From: Nannochloropsis salina CCMP1776
Lineage: Eukaryota; Sar; Eustigmatophyceae; Eustigmatales; Monodopsidaceae
Assembly (NCBI GenBank): GCA_004565275.1
Contig: SDOX01000009.1
Location: forward strand, 103,746 to 167,745
DNA: 64,000 bases
Direction of reading: 5' to 3'
Shown here: positions 1-10,973 of the stretch, piece by piece
Position numbering within the stretch: position 1 is the first letter of the stretch
Layout of the letters: every line of letters starts with the position of its first letter
Notes under the pieces: model-generated
The model's database searches: none
The model's input: only the letters and a program-made list of their open reading frames with translations
Told to the model about the DNA's origin: nothing
Program-made: the position numbers and the translations under genes

Positions 1-1853
1 CTCGATAGCGGCCTCCCCCGCCTGCCTCACACCGACGCGTCCCACGGAGGCACGCCAGGGGGAGCCACTGGCACGGGAAGAGCAGTGCGGGAGAAGGAGC
101 TCCGACCGGTGGTGCTGAGTAAGGAGGAGGAGAGTCTGGTCCTCTGCCAGCTGCACAGCGTCCTCCGCCCCTTCCTTCTCCGGCGCACCAAGTCTCAAGT
201 CCTGTCTCACCTTCCCCAGAAACAAGAACGGCTTCTCGCTTGCCCCCTCTCCGCCTGGCAACGTCGGCTCTACCGCCTCTTGGAAGATCTGTCCCGTGCC
301 CCTCCCTCCGCCCCCATCTACCTCCTTCCCCCGTCCTCCGCCCCTCGTCTCACCACCTCCAACCTCCTCAATCAGCTCCGCAAGGTCTGTAACCACCCCT
401 TCCTTCTCCTCGACTCCCAGGACCTCAGCCGCTTTCTCCCCTCCTCGTCCCCCTCCCTCTCCCCTCTCGCCGCCACCTCCCCTTTCTTCCTCTCCTCGTC
501 TGGGAAGCTCCTCGTCCTCGCCCGCCTCCTGCGCCGGCTCCAGGCCCTGGGTCGTCGACCCCTGATATTTTCCCAGTTCACCACATCCCTCGACCTGATC
601 GAGGACTTCTTTATCCATCGGGGGTTGCCCTATTGCCGTCTCGACGGTCGGACGCCAGCTGACGCCCGCGCGGAGATAATCGCCGAATTCAACGGCGGAA
701 GACGTGCCTCGTTCACGGCCTTTTTGATTACCACCCGGGCGGGTGGGGTCGGTCTCAACCTCCAGGCAGGCGCCGACACGGTGATTATCTTCGACAGTGA
801 TTGGAACCCGCAGAGCGACGCGCAAGCCATGGCGCGGTGCCACCGGATCGGCCAGACCGAGGAGGTGCTTGTGCTCAGGCTCGTGTCGGTGGGGAAGGGA
901 GGAGGAGGGAAGACGGTGGAGGAAAATTTGCTGGAGGTGGCGCGGGCCAAGATGAAGAAGGAGGCGACCGTGATTGGGCGGGGGAGGTTTACGTGGGGGG
1001 AGGCAGGAAGGGGTGGAGGTGAAGAGGAGGGGCGTGATGCAAGATGCCATGGCCAGAAGACAGAAGGGAGCGGGAAAGGGTCTGGAAGTGGAGAGGGAGC
1101 CCAGGCATGGACCGAAGGGGAATGTAAGGATATGAGCGAAGGGGAGAGGCACAGGGGGGAAAGCCTTGCGAAAGACGTAGAGAAGCTCGCGTTTCCGTCA
1201 CACCTGCTGAGCAAGCAGGCGCTGGACGTGGCGTGCGCGCGAAACGAGCACGAGCTGGAACGATTGCAAGCGATCGATGGAGAGGAGGAGGATAGATTGA
1301 TGGAGGAAAGGGGCATACCCGAGTGGTGGGAGTGGCTAGAAGGGGAAATGAGGAAAGGAGGGGAAGAGGAAGCAGGTACACTGGAAGGGAAGAGGAAGCG
1401 GCAGAGGACTGGGCGATACGTCACGCTGGATGAATCAGCGATGTTCAAACAACAGGTGAAGGAGATGAGGGAGGTAATGGAAGAGGAGACATCGAAGGGG
1501 CAGGAGGGAGAAACAGGCGGAAGGAAGGAGAAGGCAGGTGCAGGGCGGAGGCCTGACAGCCAAACGAGGCGGGTAGAGTCTCAAGACAAAAGAAGCACGG
1601 CCTCACGCACCCAAAACAAAGTAGGAAGACAACAAACGAGGGAGGCAGCTGCAAGATGTACGGCCCTTGATGAGAATAAAAGCCGATTGAAAAGGGTGAG
1701 CGGCAGAATGATTACGGAGGAGGAGGGAGAGAAAGAGGAAATAGACGATGACGTTAATGTGAATGCCGGTGACGAGGAAGACGCAGATAAAACACAACAA
1801 AAAAACGAGGATAAAGGTAGGGCTGAGAAAAAAGAAGAAGAAGAGGAAGAAGA

Positions 1854-1887
<34 letters not shown>

Positions 1888-1998
1888 AATGATGACGATG
1901 ATGAGATATCGGATGACGAGGCTGACAGAATGGATGACAAAGACGACGACAGCTGGGATGAGTGGGACCTTGAAATGTCCGAAAATGAGGAGGACTAA
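1..1998 (+). CDS. SWI/SNF-type (BRM/Snf2) chromatin-remodelling ATPase, C-terminal part
   Basis: The reading frame is open from base 1, so the gene starts upstream; only the second helicase lobe and the tail are here. Visible are RPFLLRRTKSQV, the QLRKVCNHPFLL block, GRRPLIFSQFTTSLDLIEDF, motif V (TTRAGGVGLNL) and motif VI (CHRIGQ), in the usual Snf2-family order. After the helicase comes a segment like the SnAC domain of SWI/SNF ATPases (ARNEHELERLQAID, then GIPEWWEW and a basic KRKRQR). This favours the BRM/Snf2 subfamily over ISWI or CHD. The last 230 residues are charged and end in a long glutamate run followed by an Asp/Glu tail. No bromodomain is seen before the stop. The protein is expected to slide or eject nucleosomes in the nucleus using ATP. 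The family call is firm; the subfamily call rests on the SnAC-like part. Confidence 0.85.
1818..1890 (+). repeat. GAA/GAG microsatellite encoding poly-Glu
   Basis: A run of GAA and GAG codons inside the SWI/SNF gene encodes about 20 consecutive glutamates in its acidic tail. Confidence 0.8.
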
Positions 1999-2229
1999 TT
2001 GGATCAAAAATACAGAAATAGAGTTCCAAAAGGAAATGAGGACCGCACTTGCAGTTAATTAAAAAGCACGTACAAAGAAAAAACAGGGATCGTAGAAAAA
2101 TCCTTCCATTTTGGTCCCCAGATGTTGATCATAACTATAGCTTCATACATCTGTTTTTGATTGGTACACTTGCTTTGGTTGACATGTCCAGTCTTGAGTA
2201 TTTTACACGAGAACCCGTTCATCTTGTCC

Positions 2230-2499
2230 TTATTTGGTCCCCCATTGCATGGCATTCTGCCCTGTGAACGCCGCATCCCGTTGTGCCTGTTCTCTTCGTT
2301 CCGTCTGCTCCTTCAATCGCTCGCCTCCACCCCCTTGCTTAAAATTGTTTCTCCGGGCCTCTGCAGCCTCTGCGCGGCGTGCCCGGAGTGCTTCCTTCTC
2401 GTGTGCACTTAGGACGTATGGGCTAGCGCCATGGTCTCCATGTGTGTCACCGGCAGATGCAGTCGTGCCACCGCTTGCACAACAACAAAGGGCTCCCAT
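2230..2499 (-). CDS. SVIP-like small p97/VCP-interacting protein (89 aa)
   Basis: This is an 89-residue single-exon reading frame. It begins MGALCCC, a pattern suited to N-myristoylation on Gly2 and palmitoylation of the next cysteines, so membrane anchoring is likely. At about residues 39-49 it carries RARRAEAAEAR, an exact match to the VCP-interacting motif RX5AAX2R. The rest is a charged helix ending in a short tail with a conserved-looking Trp (AMQWGTK). Animal SVIP has the same build: about 77 residues, a lipidated N-terminus, a VIM helix and a C-terminal Trp. SVIP binds the p97 N-domain on ER and lysosome membranes and damps ERAD. The gene lies tail-to-tail with the SWI/SNF gene and head-to-head with the FYVE gene. 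Homology to SVIP is inferred from architecture and motif. Confidence 0.65.
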   Translation of the reverse strand: MGALCCCASGGTTASAGDTHGDHGASPYVLSAHEKEALRARRAEAAEARRNNFKQGGGGERLKEQTERREQAQRDAAFTGQNAMQWGTK

Positions 2500-3059
2500 C
2501 CTATTTGATATAATAGGAGTATGTATGAGTGTGTTGGGTTTTTCTTCGGCTAGTAAACGGATATCACAGAGACCGCGATCTACAGGATTGCAAGCTGACT
2601 CCAGTTTATTGGTTTATCATTTTAAACGCCAGCGCAAGAACCCTATTCCAGCCTCAAAGTCAAACGAGGCTCTTATCTAAGCTGGCATGTACGTCCAAGG
2701 CCTGCCTGGCATACTTTCCAGGTGCTGGGTCGTAGTAAATTAGGCATGACCGTTGCAACGACTGACGAACATGCCAACGCTTCTGCTTCAACTTGCGAAA
2801 GATTCGCTCTCTGTGCAGCTCCGTAAACCAATAGAAACCCAGCAAAAGTTACTGTGGCTCTCATCAGGACGGTATTGTTTGAAATGTATATATCGATTTG
2901 AATTGAGTGCCAGAAGGCTACTCCATACTAGGGATTTGGTGGAGCAGCAACGCACGATACTCACTCCATTCTGACCTCCCTGCTTCACGTGCCAGGCATC
3001 GAACAGGCCCGGAGCCGTAGCGTACCCTACTTTGTGGGTTTCTCGCTTCCCAGCAACGT
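2500..3059. other. Intergenic spacer between divergent genes
   Basis: About 560 bp separate the 5' ends of the SVIP-like gene (minus) and the FYVE gene (plus). No convincing coding exon is seen. Promoters for both genes should lie here, but no specific element can be named. Confidence 0.5.
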
Positions 3060-4221
3060 ATGGAGGAGCATGATTTCTTTGACAAACTGCTTCAGTCGAA
3101 TTTGCCCGTGCCTGAATTTCCGACACAGGGAAAGCCGTGGGTACAAGACGATATCCAGCAGTACTTATTTATCTTCAGTAGCTGTATCGACAAATGACAC
3201 TGTGGTCCCGCTTCAAAGAATAAAAAAAGGTGGTGGCGCGGCTCTCACTACGTCAATCTCTGACTTGGCGGCCGTACCAGTGCATCCTGCTATTGCGTTG
3301 CCAAGATATGTGATGGACGAGGAGGTGGAGGTACGTGCTGGTGTCTTGGGGCACAACTCTCGATTTTACATGCTTCATCAGCTCATCTCGATGGTTCAAT
3401 CTATGATCCATGTAATGTGGTACGAATATTAACTTTGTACTTCTATTAGTTTTATGTTTCCGACAATCCTCACGTTGTCGTCATCATTGCCTTTCTCCTA
3501 GCGGTGCTTCGCATGCGCGGTCCCCTTTGATTTCGCGCAGAGACGTCATCACTGTCGGCGTTGCCGCAACATTTTCTGTGCGGCTTGTACGTCCCGAGAG
3601 CGGCCCGTCCTGCTCTACAGGCTGTCCGATCCTGTCCGTGTGTGTCTTCGCTGCGGAAACGAAGTAGGAAAGGAGAATGAATTTGTGGACCGGCATTTAA
3701 AGGGCTTGACGGAAGGGTTGGAAGTGACGGTGACACGGGGTGTCAGCGCCGTGCTTGGCCGACGACAGCCAGTCTCTCTCATTCTCTCTGCAGATCTGAA
3801 GACACTCCAAGTCGTCGATCTTCCTTCGCTTCCCGCCTACCACGACGCCTCCCGCCCTCCGTCTTCGCTCGACTGCCCACGCATCCTTATGCACTTCCCC
3901 CTGGTGGACATTGGTGGGGTCTCGGAGGAAGGCCCACTCTCCTTCCTAATCTTAACCAGCACGGGCGTTCGACGCAAATTTGAAACGAGCGGACCGGGGC
4001 AACGGCAGGCATGGGTGGCGGCGATACGGGAAGCGGCGCGGCTTCTCCCTTCGATGGCAGGGTTGCGAAAGAGAATCGAGGAGGAACGGATCCAACGTGC
4101 GACACAAGAGAGGATGGCGATGGCGGAGCGACATGAAAAGGATGCGTTGCTAGCGAAGAAAAGGGAGAAGGCGGCCCTCCGGCATGCCATCGCAGACAAG
4201 TACGGTCTGGCGAGAAGATGA
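3060..4221 (+). CDS. FYVE zinc finger plus PH-like domain protein
   Basis: The FYVE domain is clear. An exon ending at 3330 supplies YVMDEEVE (the WxxD position, here with Tyr). A GTACGT donor follows, and the next exon starts at 3502 after TTTCTCCTAG. It gives CFAC, the basic RRHHCRRC motif, FCAAC and the closing RVCLRC, so all eight zinc-binding Cys/His positions appear filled. Downstream, about 100 residues look like a PH domain ending in the Trp-containing helix QRQAWVAAIREA, followed by a charged coiled coil to the stop. FYVE domains bind PI3P on early endosomes, so an endosomal trafficking role is expected; Rab5 lies 9 kb away. The 5' end is unsettled. The ATG at 3060 opens a plausible exon (MEEHDFFDKLLQ), and a small intron must lie between about 3141 and 3281 to restore phase. 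GTAGCT at 3178 joined to CCAG at 3280 would work. Confidence 0.7.
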
Positions 4222-5048
4222 ATCACAGGCTTCCAAGTCTCCCGTATGCCGAGGGATCTGGACAGAAAAAAAGCAACTTGTGGGCTGCTACAGCGGTATG
4301 AAGTGAAGGGTAGATGTGAGACAAATGGGGACCGTATGTGCAGCCGTGTAATGATGGATGGGGTGACAGAGTGAGGACGTGGGGGGGTCAGGGGGCAGGG
4401 AAGGGGCAGGCAAACGAGGCGGGATTAGATGCTTGTCGTGTCCCCAAAGTATGTACAAACGACCGAACCGAACCTTAAAGAAAGTGCTAAAGTAAGACTG
4501 GAACCGTGTTCGTGGTTGAGAAACGGGCTCGCGAGACGCTCCTTGAGTGCTCCTCCCCCTGTTTCGGGAGGCTGGTGGCGGCCCATTTAATTCTCCACTT
4601 CTCCGCCTTCCCCTTTGCCTCTATTTTGCCCTAGTAACGTCAAAACCGCGCTACTTTCTCTCCACTCAATCATCATCACCACCGTGCTTCCCCTTCCCTT
4701 GAACATCCGATGTCTTTCTGCCTTCCTGTGGCCTGCCGTATGCTCTGAGTTTCTTCTTTCTCTCAAGCCGCAACGCCATCCGCCCAGCCTGTGTCCACCT
4801 CTTCCCATAGCCACACGCATTCAAGCCGGACAACTTACTTTCCCCTTGACCCCTTTCCACCCCTTCCCCTCCATGCCCTTAACGGTTTCTCACAGCCAGA
4901 CACTCTGTCAAGCTTCCTCGCGCCCAACATTCCCCCTTCGCGCCCCAGGCGTCTCCCGCAGGTGAGTTCACCACCTGCCTGGCCTGTGTCTGCCAACCAT
5001 CCCCCCTGTCCCTCTCCCCCGCCCTCTTGCCGTCGTCAATCTTCTCCT
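4222..5048. other. Convergent 3' spacer
   Basis: The 3' ends of the FYVE gene and the first STI1 gene face each other across about 830 bp. It is pyrimidine-rich toward the right. No gene is supported. Confidence 0.5.
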
Positions 5049-6544
5049 CTACAGCTCCACCCGGCCCCGCCCCGCCCCTGCCTTGCCCATGGGGAGCCCC
5101 GCCGCGCCCCCCATCTTGGCCATCTCACTCTCGAGGTCCTTCATGAAGGCCTCCAGTTTCGCAGGGTCCTTCTGCAGCTCCTCCTGAATGGATGGTAAAT
5201 AAAAGTCGGAACCGGTGCAGGTGTCTGCTGACTACCAAAAAAGGACCCGAAAAGGCGGGGAGGAAGGGAAGGAAGGAGGGAGGGGAAGAGGGAGGGAGGG
5301 AGAGCTTACGGTCAAGGCTTGGGCCTGTTGCATGGCCTCCGCAAACATCGGAGATTCTGCCATCTTCTTCATCTCGCGCTGGAAGTCCGGATCCGCCATC
5401 TGAAGAAGGTCGAGAAAATAAGGGAAAGAACGGATATCAGCACGTGAAAGGCCTCTGCGCAAGGAGCGACGAGAGTCAAGGGCAGCTTAGGGGGAGGAGA
5501 AAGATGGAAAGGGTGAGAAGGTGGAGTGAAAGAAAAGCGGCGGAGAGAAAAAGCCCGTCCACAAAATTACCAGGGACTCCACCTCCTTGACGACCGCCGG
5601 GTCCTTGAGCATGTCCATGGCCTGCATTAGTCCTGAGGGGTCTTGGACCGAGGCGGCCAGGGTCTCCAGTCCCGTGCGTGCCGACTCCGTGCCATCCTCC
5701 GCATTGCCTTGCATGGCCGCCAGCATTTTGGATTGGAAGGCCTCCAGGGCCTTGGGGTCATTGGCCAGCTTTTCCGCCATTTTTAACGACTCCTTGACAG
5801 CGTCGCTGTTCATGTATCTGGGAGGGGGAAGTGAGAGGAGCAGATTAGCTCGAAGACGATACGTAAGACGCAGTGATGATTGAGGGAAATAGAAACATCT
5901 GCAACCCCAGTGTAAGACTCGTCAATCCATTTTCGGTCCTTTCAGAGAACGACTACTCAAAAGTTCCGAGGGATAAACATTATCACCACTTACTCGGCCA
6001 TGTAAGCTTGGAATTCTGGGTCCTCCAATAGCGTCTCTACCTCACGCATGATCTCTGGATCTTTTTGCATGTTCATGAGCTCCTGCATGCCGCTGGGATT
6101 GGCAACTAAATGGGATGGAGAGAGAGATTAAGCAAGGTCAAGACTCGACGGCCTCGAATCCTTGGGGTTGATCGTCTGGTAGTATAAAAGAGCATTTCTA
6201 AAAATGCAAAATGGTTTATGAAGGAGATCGAGGTCATATATACATGATACTTAGCAAAGAAAATACGCACAAGTCATATCAAGAGGTCTTGCTTCAATAA
6301 CACAATCATCCCCCACCCTATGGATCGATCAATTGCATCACTTACAAAGGTCTTGGAAGGCTTCAAGTCCCATATTCGCGCTTTCAGTGCCTGTAAACAC
6401 TTTTTCTTCATGTTGTTGCTCCTGTTGCTTCTTTTTTTTGGCCAGTTTACTGAAAAGGGCGTCCGCAGAGGAAGAGACAAGGAAGAGGACGAGGACCCCC
6501 AAGAGCAAAGCCACGGGCCTCAGAAAGGATGCTGGGCGACTCAT
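5049..6544 (-). CDS. Secretory STI1-repeat protein 1 (about 260 aa)
   Basis: Five exons join in phase: 6346-6544, 5994-6105, 5571-5817, 5310-5399 and 5049-5183, all with GT-AG borders. The protein starts with a signal peptide (hydrophobic core VALLLGVLVLFLV, then SSADA) and a lysine/glutamine-rich linker. Two STI1 (DP-type) repeats follow at about residues 67-105 and 158-200. Both read DPSG/NPSG, then KDP, then EVE-L and DP-FQ, so they are internal duplicates. STI1 repeats occur in Hsp70/Hsp90 co-chaperones (Hop, Hip, Tic40) and ubiquilins, where they bind hydrophobic client segments. There are no TPR or UBL domains. With a signal peptide the protein should enter the ER or, less likely, the plastid; no Phe at +1 of the cleavage site supports plastid import. 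A second gene of similar build lies at 14.5-15.8 kb. Confidence 0.75.
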
Positions 6545-7191
6545 GATGCGTTTTTATTTGCCTAAGAGGGCACAAATAACAAAATGGCACGAATAAGAAA
6601 CTTAAGACTTTCGTACGTCAACTTCTTCCCGCGGGCGTCGTGTTTCAGATCATAAAGTGGCCTGACAAGTGCCTGCAGCTCGAGCAACAGCACCAGCGGC
6701 CCGGGTTCAAGGATACTACGTCCCTGCCTCCTCTTTGAGGCCATAACCATGACCAATACTGCCAAAGTTGCCCGACACGCCATTGATGACACGTCCTAGC
6801 AGGTGCATGCTACCCTGCGACCACCCTTCCAAGCCTCCAGGGCCTGCCGTGGCATGGTTTGACGCCTCGCAGAGATTCGGGCACTGCTCCCGTGTTGGTT
6901 GACGGCGGGAGGCGGGAAAGTCGTATATCATTTGCTTCGCCAAGCCTTCTTTCTAGGCGATAATTTCACTTCCAGCTTGGCTCCTGCCCTGCGTGTGCAT
7001 TCCCCCAAGGTGTGCGTCCTGTTTTAAGGCTCGGAGGAGGTCTTAAGTATGGCGTCTGATAATGTGTCGTAGACGAGTGTCACCAAAAGAGTAAGGAAAT
7101 GGATGGTAATCTCTCTCTCCCCCCCCCTCCTAGGGTACAGAAATCGGAAGGACGCACACCAGCTTTCTTGCCTGCACCTACCACCAGCACG
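6545..7191. promoter_or_regulatory. Bidirectional spacer between STI1-1 and CAF-1 p60
   Basis: The first STI1 gene and the CAF-1 p60 gene start in opposite directions about 650 bp apart. Short minus-strand open frames at 6562-6943 lack recognisable domains and are taken as chance. Promoter elements are inferred from the layout only. Confidence 0.4.
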
Positions 7192-10100
7192 ATGAAAATA
7201 ACAACACCACAGATTACATGGCATGGAGGTGAGGCTGGTAAGAATGATCCAGTGTTGAGTGCGGATGTACATCCCTGCGGTGTTCTGGCCACGGGGGGGG
7301 CAGACGCGGAGGTGCGGGTAAGTCGATTTGGGCGATCGACAGGGGAGGCCGATAAAGAAAGAGGGGATGGCAAATATGTGGAGTGCACGTGCATCTGTCA
7401 TACATTCGTCGGCCACAAATGCTGTTCATCTCGCTTTACGAGCCTGAGAGGGCGGGGAAGGCGACACTTTCTTCCCTCCTTGGTCGCCACGGAAGGCTGT
7501 GGCAGTCTTCTCTGTGAAAGTGATTGGTTACCTCTTCGACTCCCCGCGATGACCGCTGTGCCCTATCTATGCAGCATAAAACTTGATCATGATTTCATCC
7601 CTCCCTTTCTCCACCCCGCATTTTCAGCTCTGGCTTCTCCACCTGGACGAGAACGAGGAGAGCAAATTTCAAGACTACCTCTACAATTTCGAAAACCACC
7701 AACGCTCCGTCAACAGCGTGCGCTTCTCGCCGGATGGACGCGCGCTCGCGACTGCAAGTGACGGGGGCGTGATCTTCGTCTACCTCCTTCCCCCCGGGCG
7801 CCCCACCCGCTTTTGGCGACGGCCCATGTGCCAGCGGATGGTCCTCTGCCGCCTGGTTAGGACCACGCAGTCCGACATCTACGACCTAGCCTGGTCCCCG
7901 TCCTCCCGGGAGCTCTGCAGCGTGTCGGTGGACAGCAAGGTGGCGGTGTGGGACGTGACGGGCGAGAAGAGCCCCTTGCTTTCCACGTTCACCAGTCACA
8001 GCAACTACGTCCAGGGCGCCTGCTGGGACCCGGCGGACGAATTTTTGGTCTCTCAGAGCAACGATCGGAGCTGCAGGGTGTACGTGAGGAAGGAGGTGAG
8101 GGGAAGGAAGAAGAAGCGGAAGAAGAAGAAAGGGGAGGAGGGGGGGAAGGAAGGGAAGGAGGAGGCAGCGCCGCCCACCGAGTGGGTGGAGCAGGGACTG
8201 CTGCGTCTCGCCTGCCGTGAGGAAGGTGGTGGGGAGGAGGAAGAGGAAGCGGGGCGGGAGATAAGCAAGCTGGTTCCGGTTGCGTCCTCGACGCCAGTGG
8301 TGTCGGAGGAGAGAAATGCCGGTCAGGGACATCGGGGAGAGGGGCATGGAGGAGGGAAGAGGGACGACCACGTCACCGGCGAGCACGCGCCGGCTCTGAC
8401 GCAGGCGGGAACACCCGTGGGCAAGGAGGGAGAGGAAAAAAAGCCAGAGGAGACGGGGGCGGTGGAGACGGAGGTCTCAGGGGTTGGTCAGGAGGGAGAG
8501 GAAGGGAGGCAGGGCACGATGGAGGGCGAGGTGAAAGAGCGGGGCGAGGAGGGTCCCCTTCCTGGCCAAGGCGGCAAACCCGCGTCCAAACGTACCCCTC
8601 GCCTCCACCTCTTTGCGGACGAGACCGTCCCGTCCTTCTTCCGCCGACCTGCCTGGTCCCCAGACGGCTGCCTCCTCCTCACGCCCACGGGACTTCTCCC
8701 TCCCTCGGGGCACAGGGGCGGGCCCGAAGGAGGCAACAAAGCCGGCGGCGGCAGTGCCCCGACGCGTTTTGCCACGCACGTGTACGCGCGAGGGGCGTTC
8801 GCAAAGCCTGTGCTCGAACTGCCCCACCCGGGCGGAAAGGCTTCGGTCGTCGTCCGCTTTTGCCCCCAACTTTTTGCCCTGAAAACCCAGGAGCGGAAAG
8901 ACCTGCCCTCCCTCCCTCCATCCCTCCCTCCCTCCCGCCCGACCTCCTTCCTGCCCGCCGGCACGCCCGCGGGGGAGGAGAAGACAGAGCCCTCCCCCGA
9001 TCCCCCTCCCTTTTTGACGAACCTGCCTTACCGGATGGTCTTCGCGGTCTTGACCGTGGGCGGCATTTATGTGTACGACACCCAGCACCATTTCCCTCTG
9101 GCGGTGGTGAAGAACTCGCATTACGCCCCCTTGACCGATGCGGCCTGGGTCAATGACGGCTCCGCCCTGGTCGTCACCTCCATGGACGGATACGTGACGG
9201 TAGTGTGCCTCCCGGAAGGGGAGCTAGGGGCGAAGTTGGAGCTGGAGAAAGTTCCAGGAACGGTCCAGCGGGTCCACGGGGCGCACTACGACGGGATCAA
9301 GAGGGAAGCGGAGGAAAGGGAGGAGGAAGAGGAAGAAGAAGAGCGTGAAGAAAGGGAGCGGAGGTCAGGGAGGGAAAAAGTGAGGGAGGAGGAGGAGAAA
9401 CGGAAGGCCAGGAGGCAACAAGAAGAAGCGGAGGAGGAGGAGAAAAGACGGGAGGCTCCGGTAGACAGATGCAGACAAGCTGGGGAGGTTATCGATGTGT
9501 GTGACTCCGAAAAGGAGGACGGAATGGCAGAGGCGACAGCGAATTTGGAGGGGCCCTCGGGGGAGGGCGAAGAGGGAAGGAAGGATCCTCAGAAAGGGAG
9601 GGGAGGGAGGACGGAGGAGGCGGGCATCCTTTCCGACAGCGAGTCGCTTCACAGTGAAGAAGTCAGCGAGGAGGAGGATGACGAAGGGAATGGACAGAAG
9701 GAGGAGGCAGGAGAGGGGGCGGTGGCAGGAGAGGGGGCGATAGCTGAAGAAAGTGACGACGAGTGGGAGGAGAAGAGGATGGCGGTCGCCACAGGTACTG
9801 GGACTAGAAAGGGAGAGCACAACCATGCGCAGGAGAAAGGGGAAGCGTGCCATGGCGTCAAGCGCAAGAGTGACGAGGGTGGCAAAGAGGAAGGAATGGT
9901 CCAGGAATTAGGAGAGAAGCAGGCCCAAGGCAAGAATGACGATCCCCAGTCCACTCTGACGCCGGGAAGGAAGACGCGAACGGTGCCAACAGCCAGTCCT
10001 ATCCATGCACAGGGGTCTCCCTCTGCAGCCCCGCTCAATTTATCGCATAGCAGCAGCGATAGCGCCGTATCCAGCGCACAGAAGAAGAAACGCATCCGTC

Positions 10101-10348
10101 CCACGCCCGTGGGGGAAAACCATGCTGCTGAGGTGTTTGCGGCCGCGGCGGGCGTGGGCGAGGCGAGGTTGCCCGTCGCGCGGCTAATGACGGACGAAGG
10201 GAGCAGGAGCAGCTGTCAAGGGACAGGAGTCTTGAAGGAGGCCAATCGTGGACCTGCTGCAGCGCCACTTAAGATCGCGGAAAAGGCAAGCAACAAGCCT
10301 GTGAAAAAACGCTTGGCACCCACACTCATCTCCTCTTCTCTGTCCTGA
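7192..10348 (+). CDS. CHAF1B: Chromatin assembly factor 1 p60 subunit (CHAF1B/Cac2/FAS2), about 948 aa
   Basis: Exon 1 is 7192-7317 (MKITTPQITWHGG through DAEVR) and exon 2 is 7628-10348, with a GTAAGT donor and TTTTCAG acceptor. The start matches the conserved N-terminus of the family (MK...I.WH). WD40 blades follow: NFENHQRSVNSVRFSPDGRA, DIYDLAWSP, VDSKVAVWDVTG and NYVQGACWDP. The family signature block is SFFRRPAWSPDGCLLLTP, then LPYRMVFAVLT, YVYDTQHHFPLAVV and SMDGYVTVV. CAF-1 deposits newly made H3-H4 on replicated DNA in the nucleus, and p60 binds the histone chaperone Asf1. A charged insertion of about 170 residues (193-363) interrupts the propeller, and a very acidic or mixed-charge tail of about 350 residues follows. 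Both are longer than in animal or yeast proteins. Confidence 0.93.
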
Positions 10349-10973
10349 GCTTGCGGAGGGAAGAAAATTCAAGGATGCCGTAGAGAAGGGAGGGCCTGGT
10401 GCGGAAGACTCACATCTCACATGAGGGTCCTAGCAATACGCGAAAAGAGACGCTTAAAGGTAAAGCGGAGCGATACCGCTTATCTCGGCGGCGGTATCGC
10501 CCTTGTCCATCCACACAAAGTCAAGAATGTGTGGCAAGCAGAGCGGCATCCTTGGGTGAGTATGGAGTAGAGAAGGACAATGCTGGAGGGAGAAGACTGT
10601 CCAGTATAGAAACTGAAATGAAATGTTTTCAGAAATGGTAGTGGGCAATGAGAACTGGATAGTTGTGATTGATGGAGGATGCCTTATATGTGAAGAGAGA
10701 TATCAGCTTACTGCGTGAGCAAGTCTTCACGACCAAGCTTACGAGCGAGAACATGGCAAAACGAAGAGGGGCGGTGCGATTAAGCATTATACACCAAAGA
10801 AAAAATTCTTCATTTTACAGACGAGGACCCATCCAACATGTATCGATGCGTTAGCCTCACTTTGTGCATGGCCATGCTCTGCAGGACAGAGGGGCCGTCG
10901 AGGGAAATCATCCAGTTATCGTATCGGCCTACAGCCTGCTCTATACATGACCCTCCTGAAAATGGATTTTTTT
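10349..10973. other. Convergent 3' spacer
   Basis: About 620 bp lie between the stops of CAF-1 p60 and the mitochondrial carrier. Only short open frames without domains are seen. Confidence 0.5.

Noticed and set aside
6562-6943. Overlapping minus-strand frames in the STI1/CAF-1 spacer
   Set aside because: No recognisable motif or splice pattern; they fall in a divergent promoter region.
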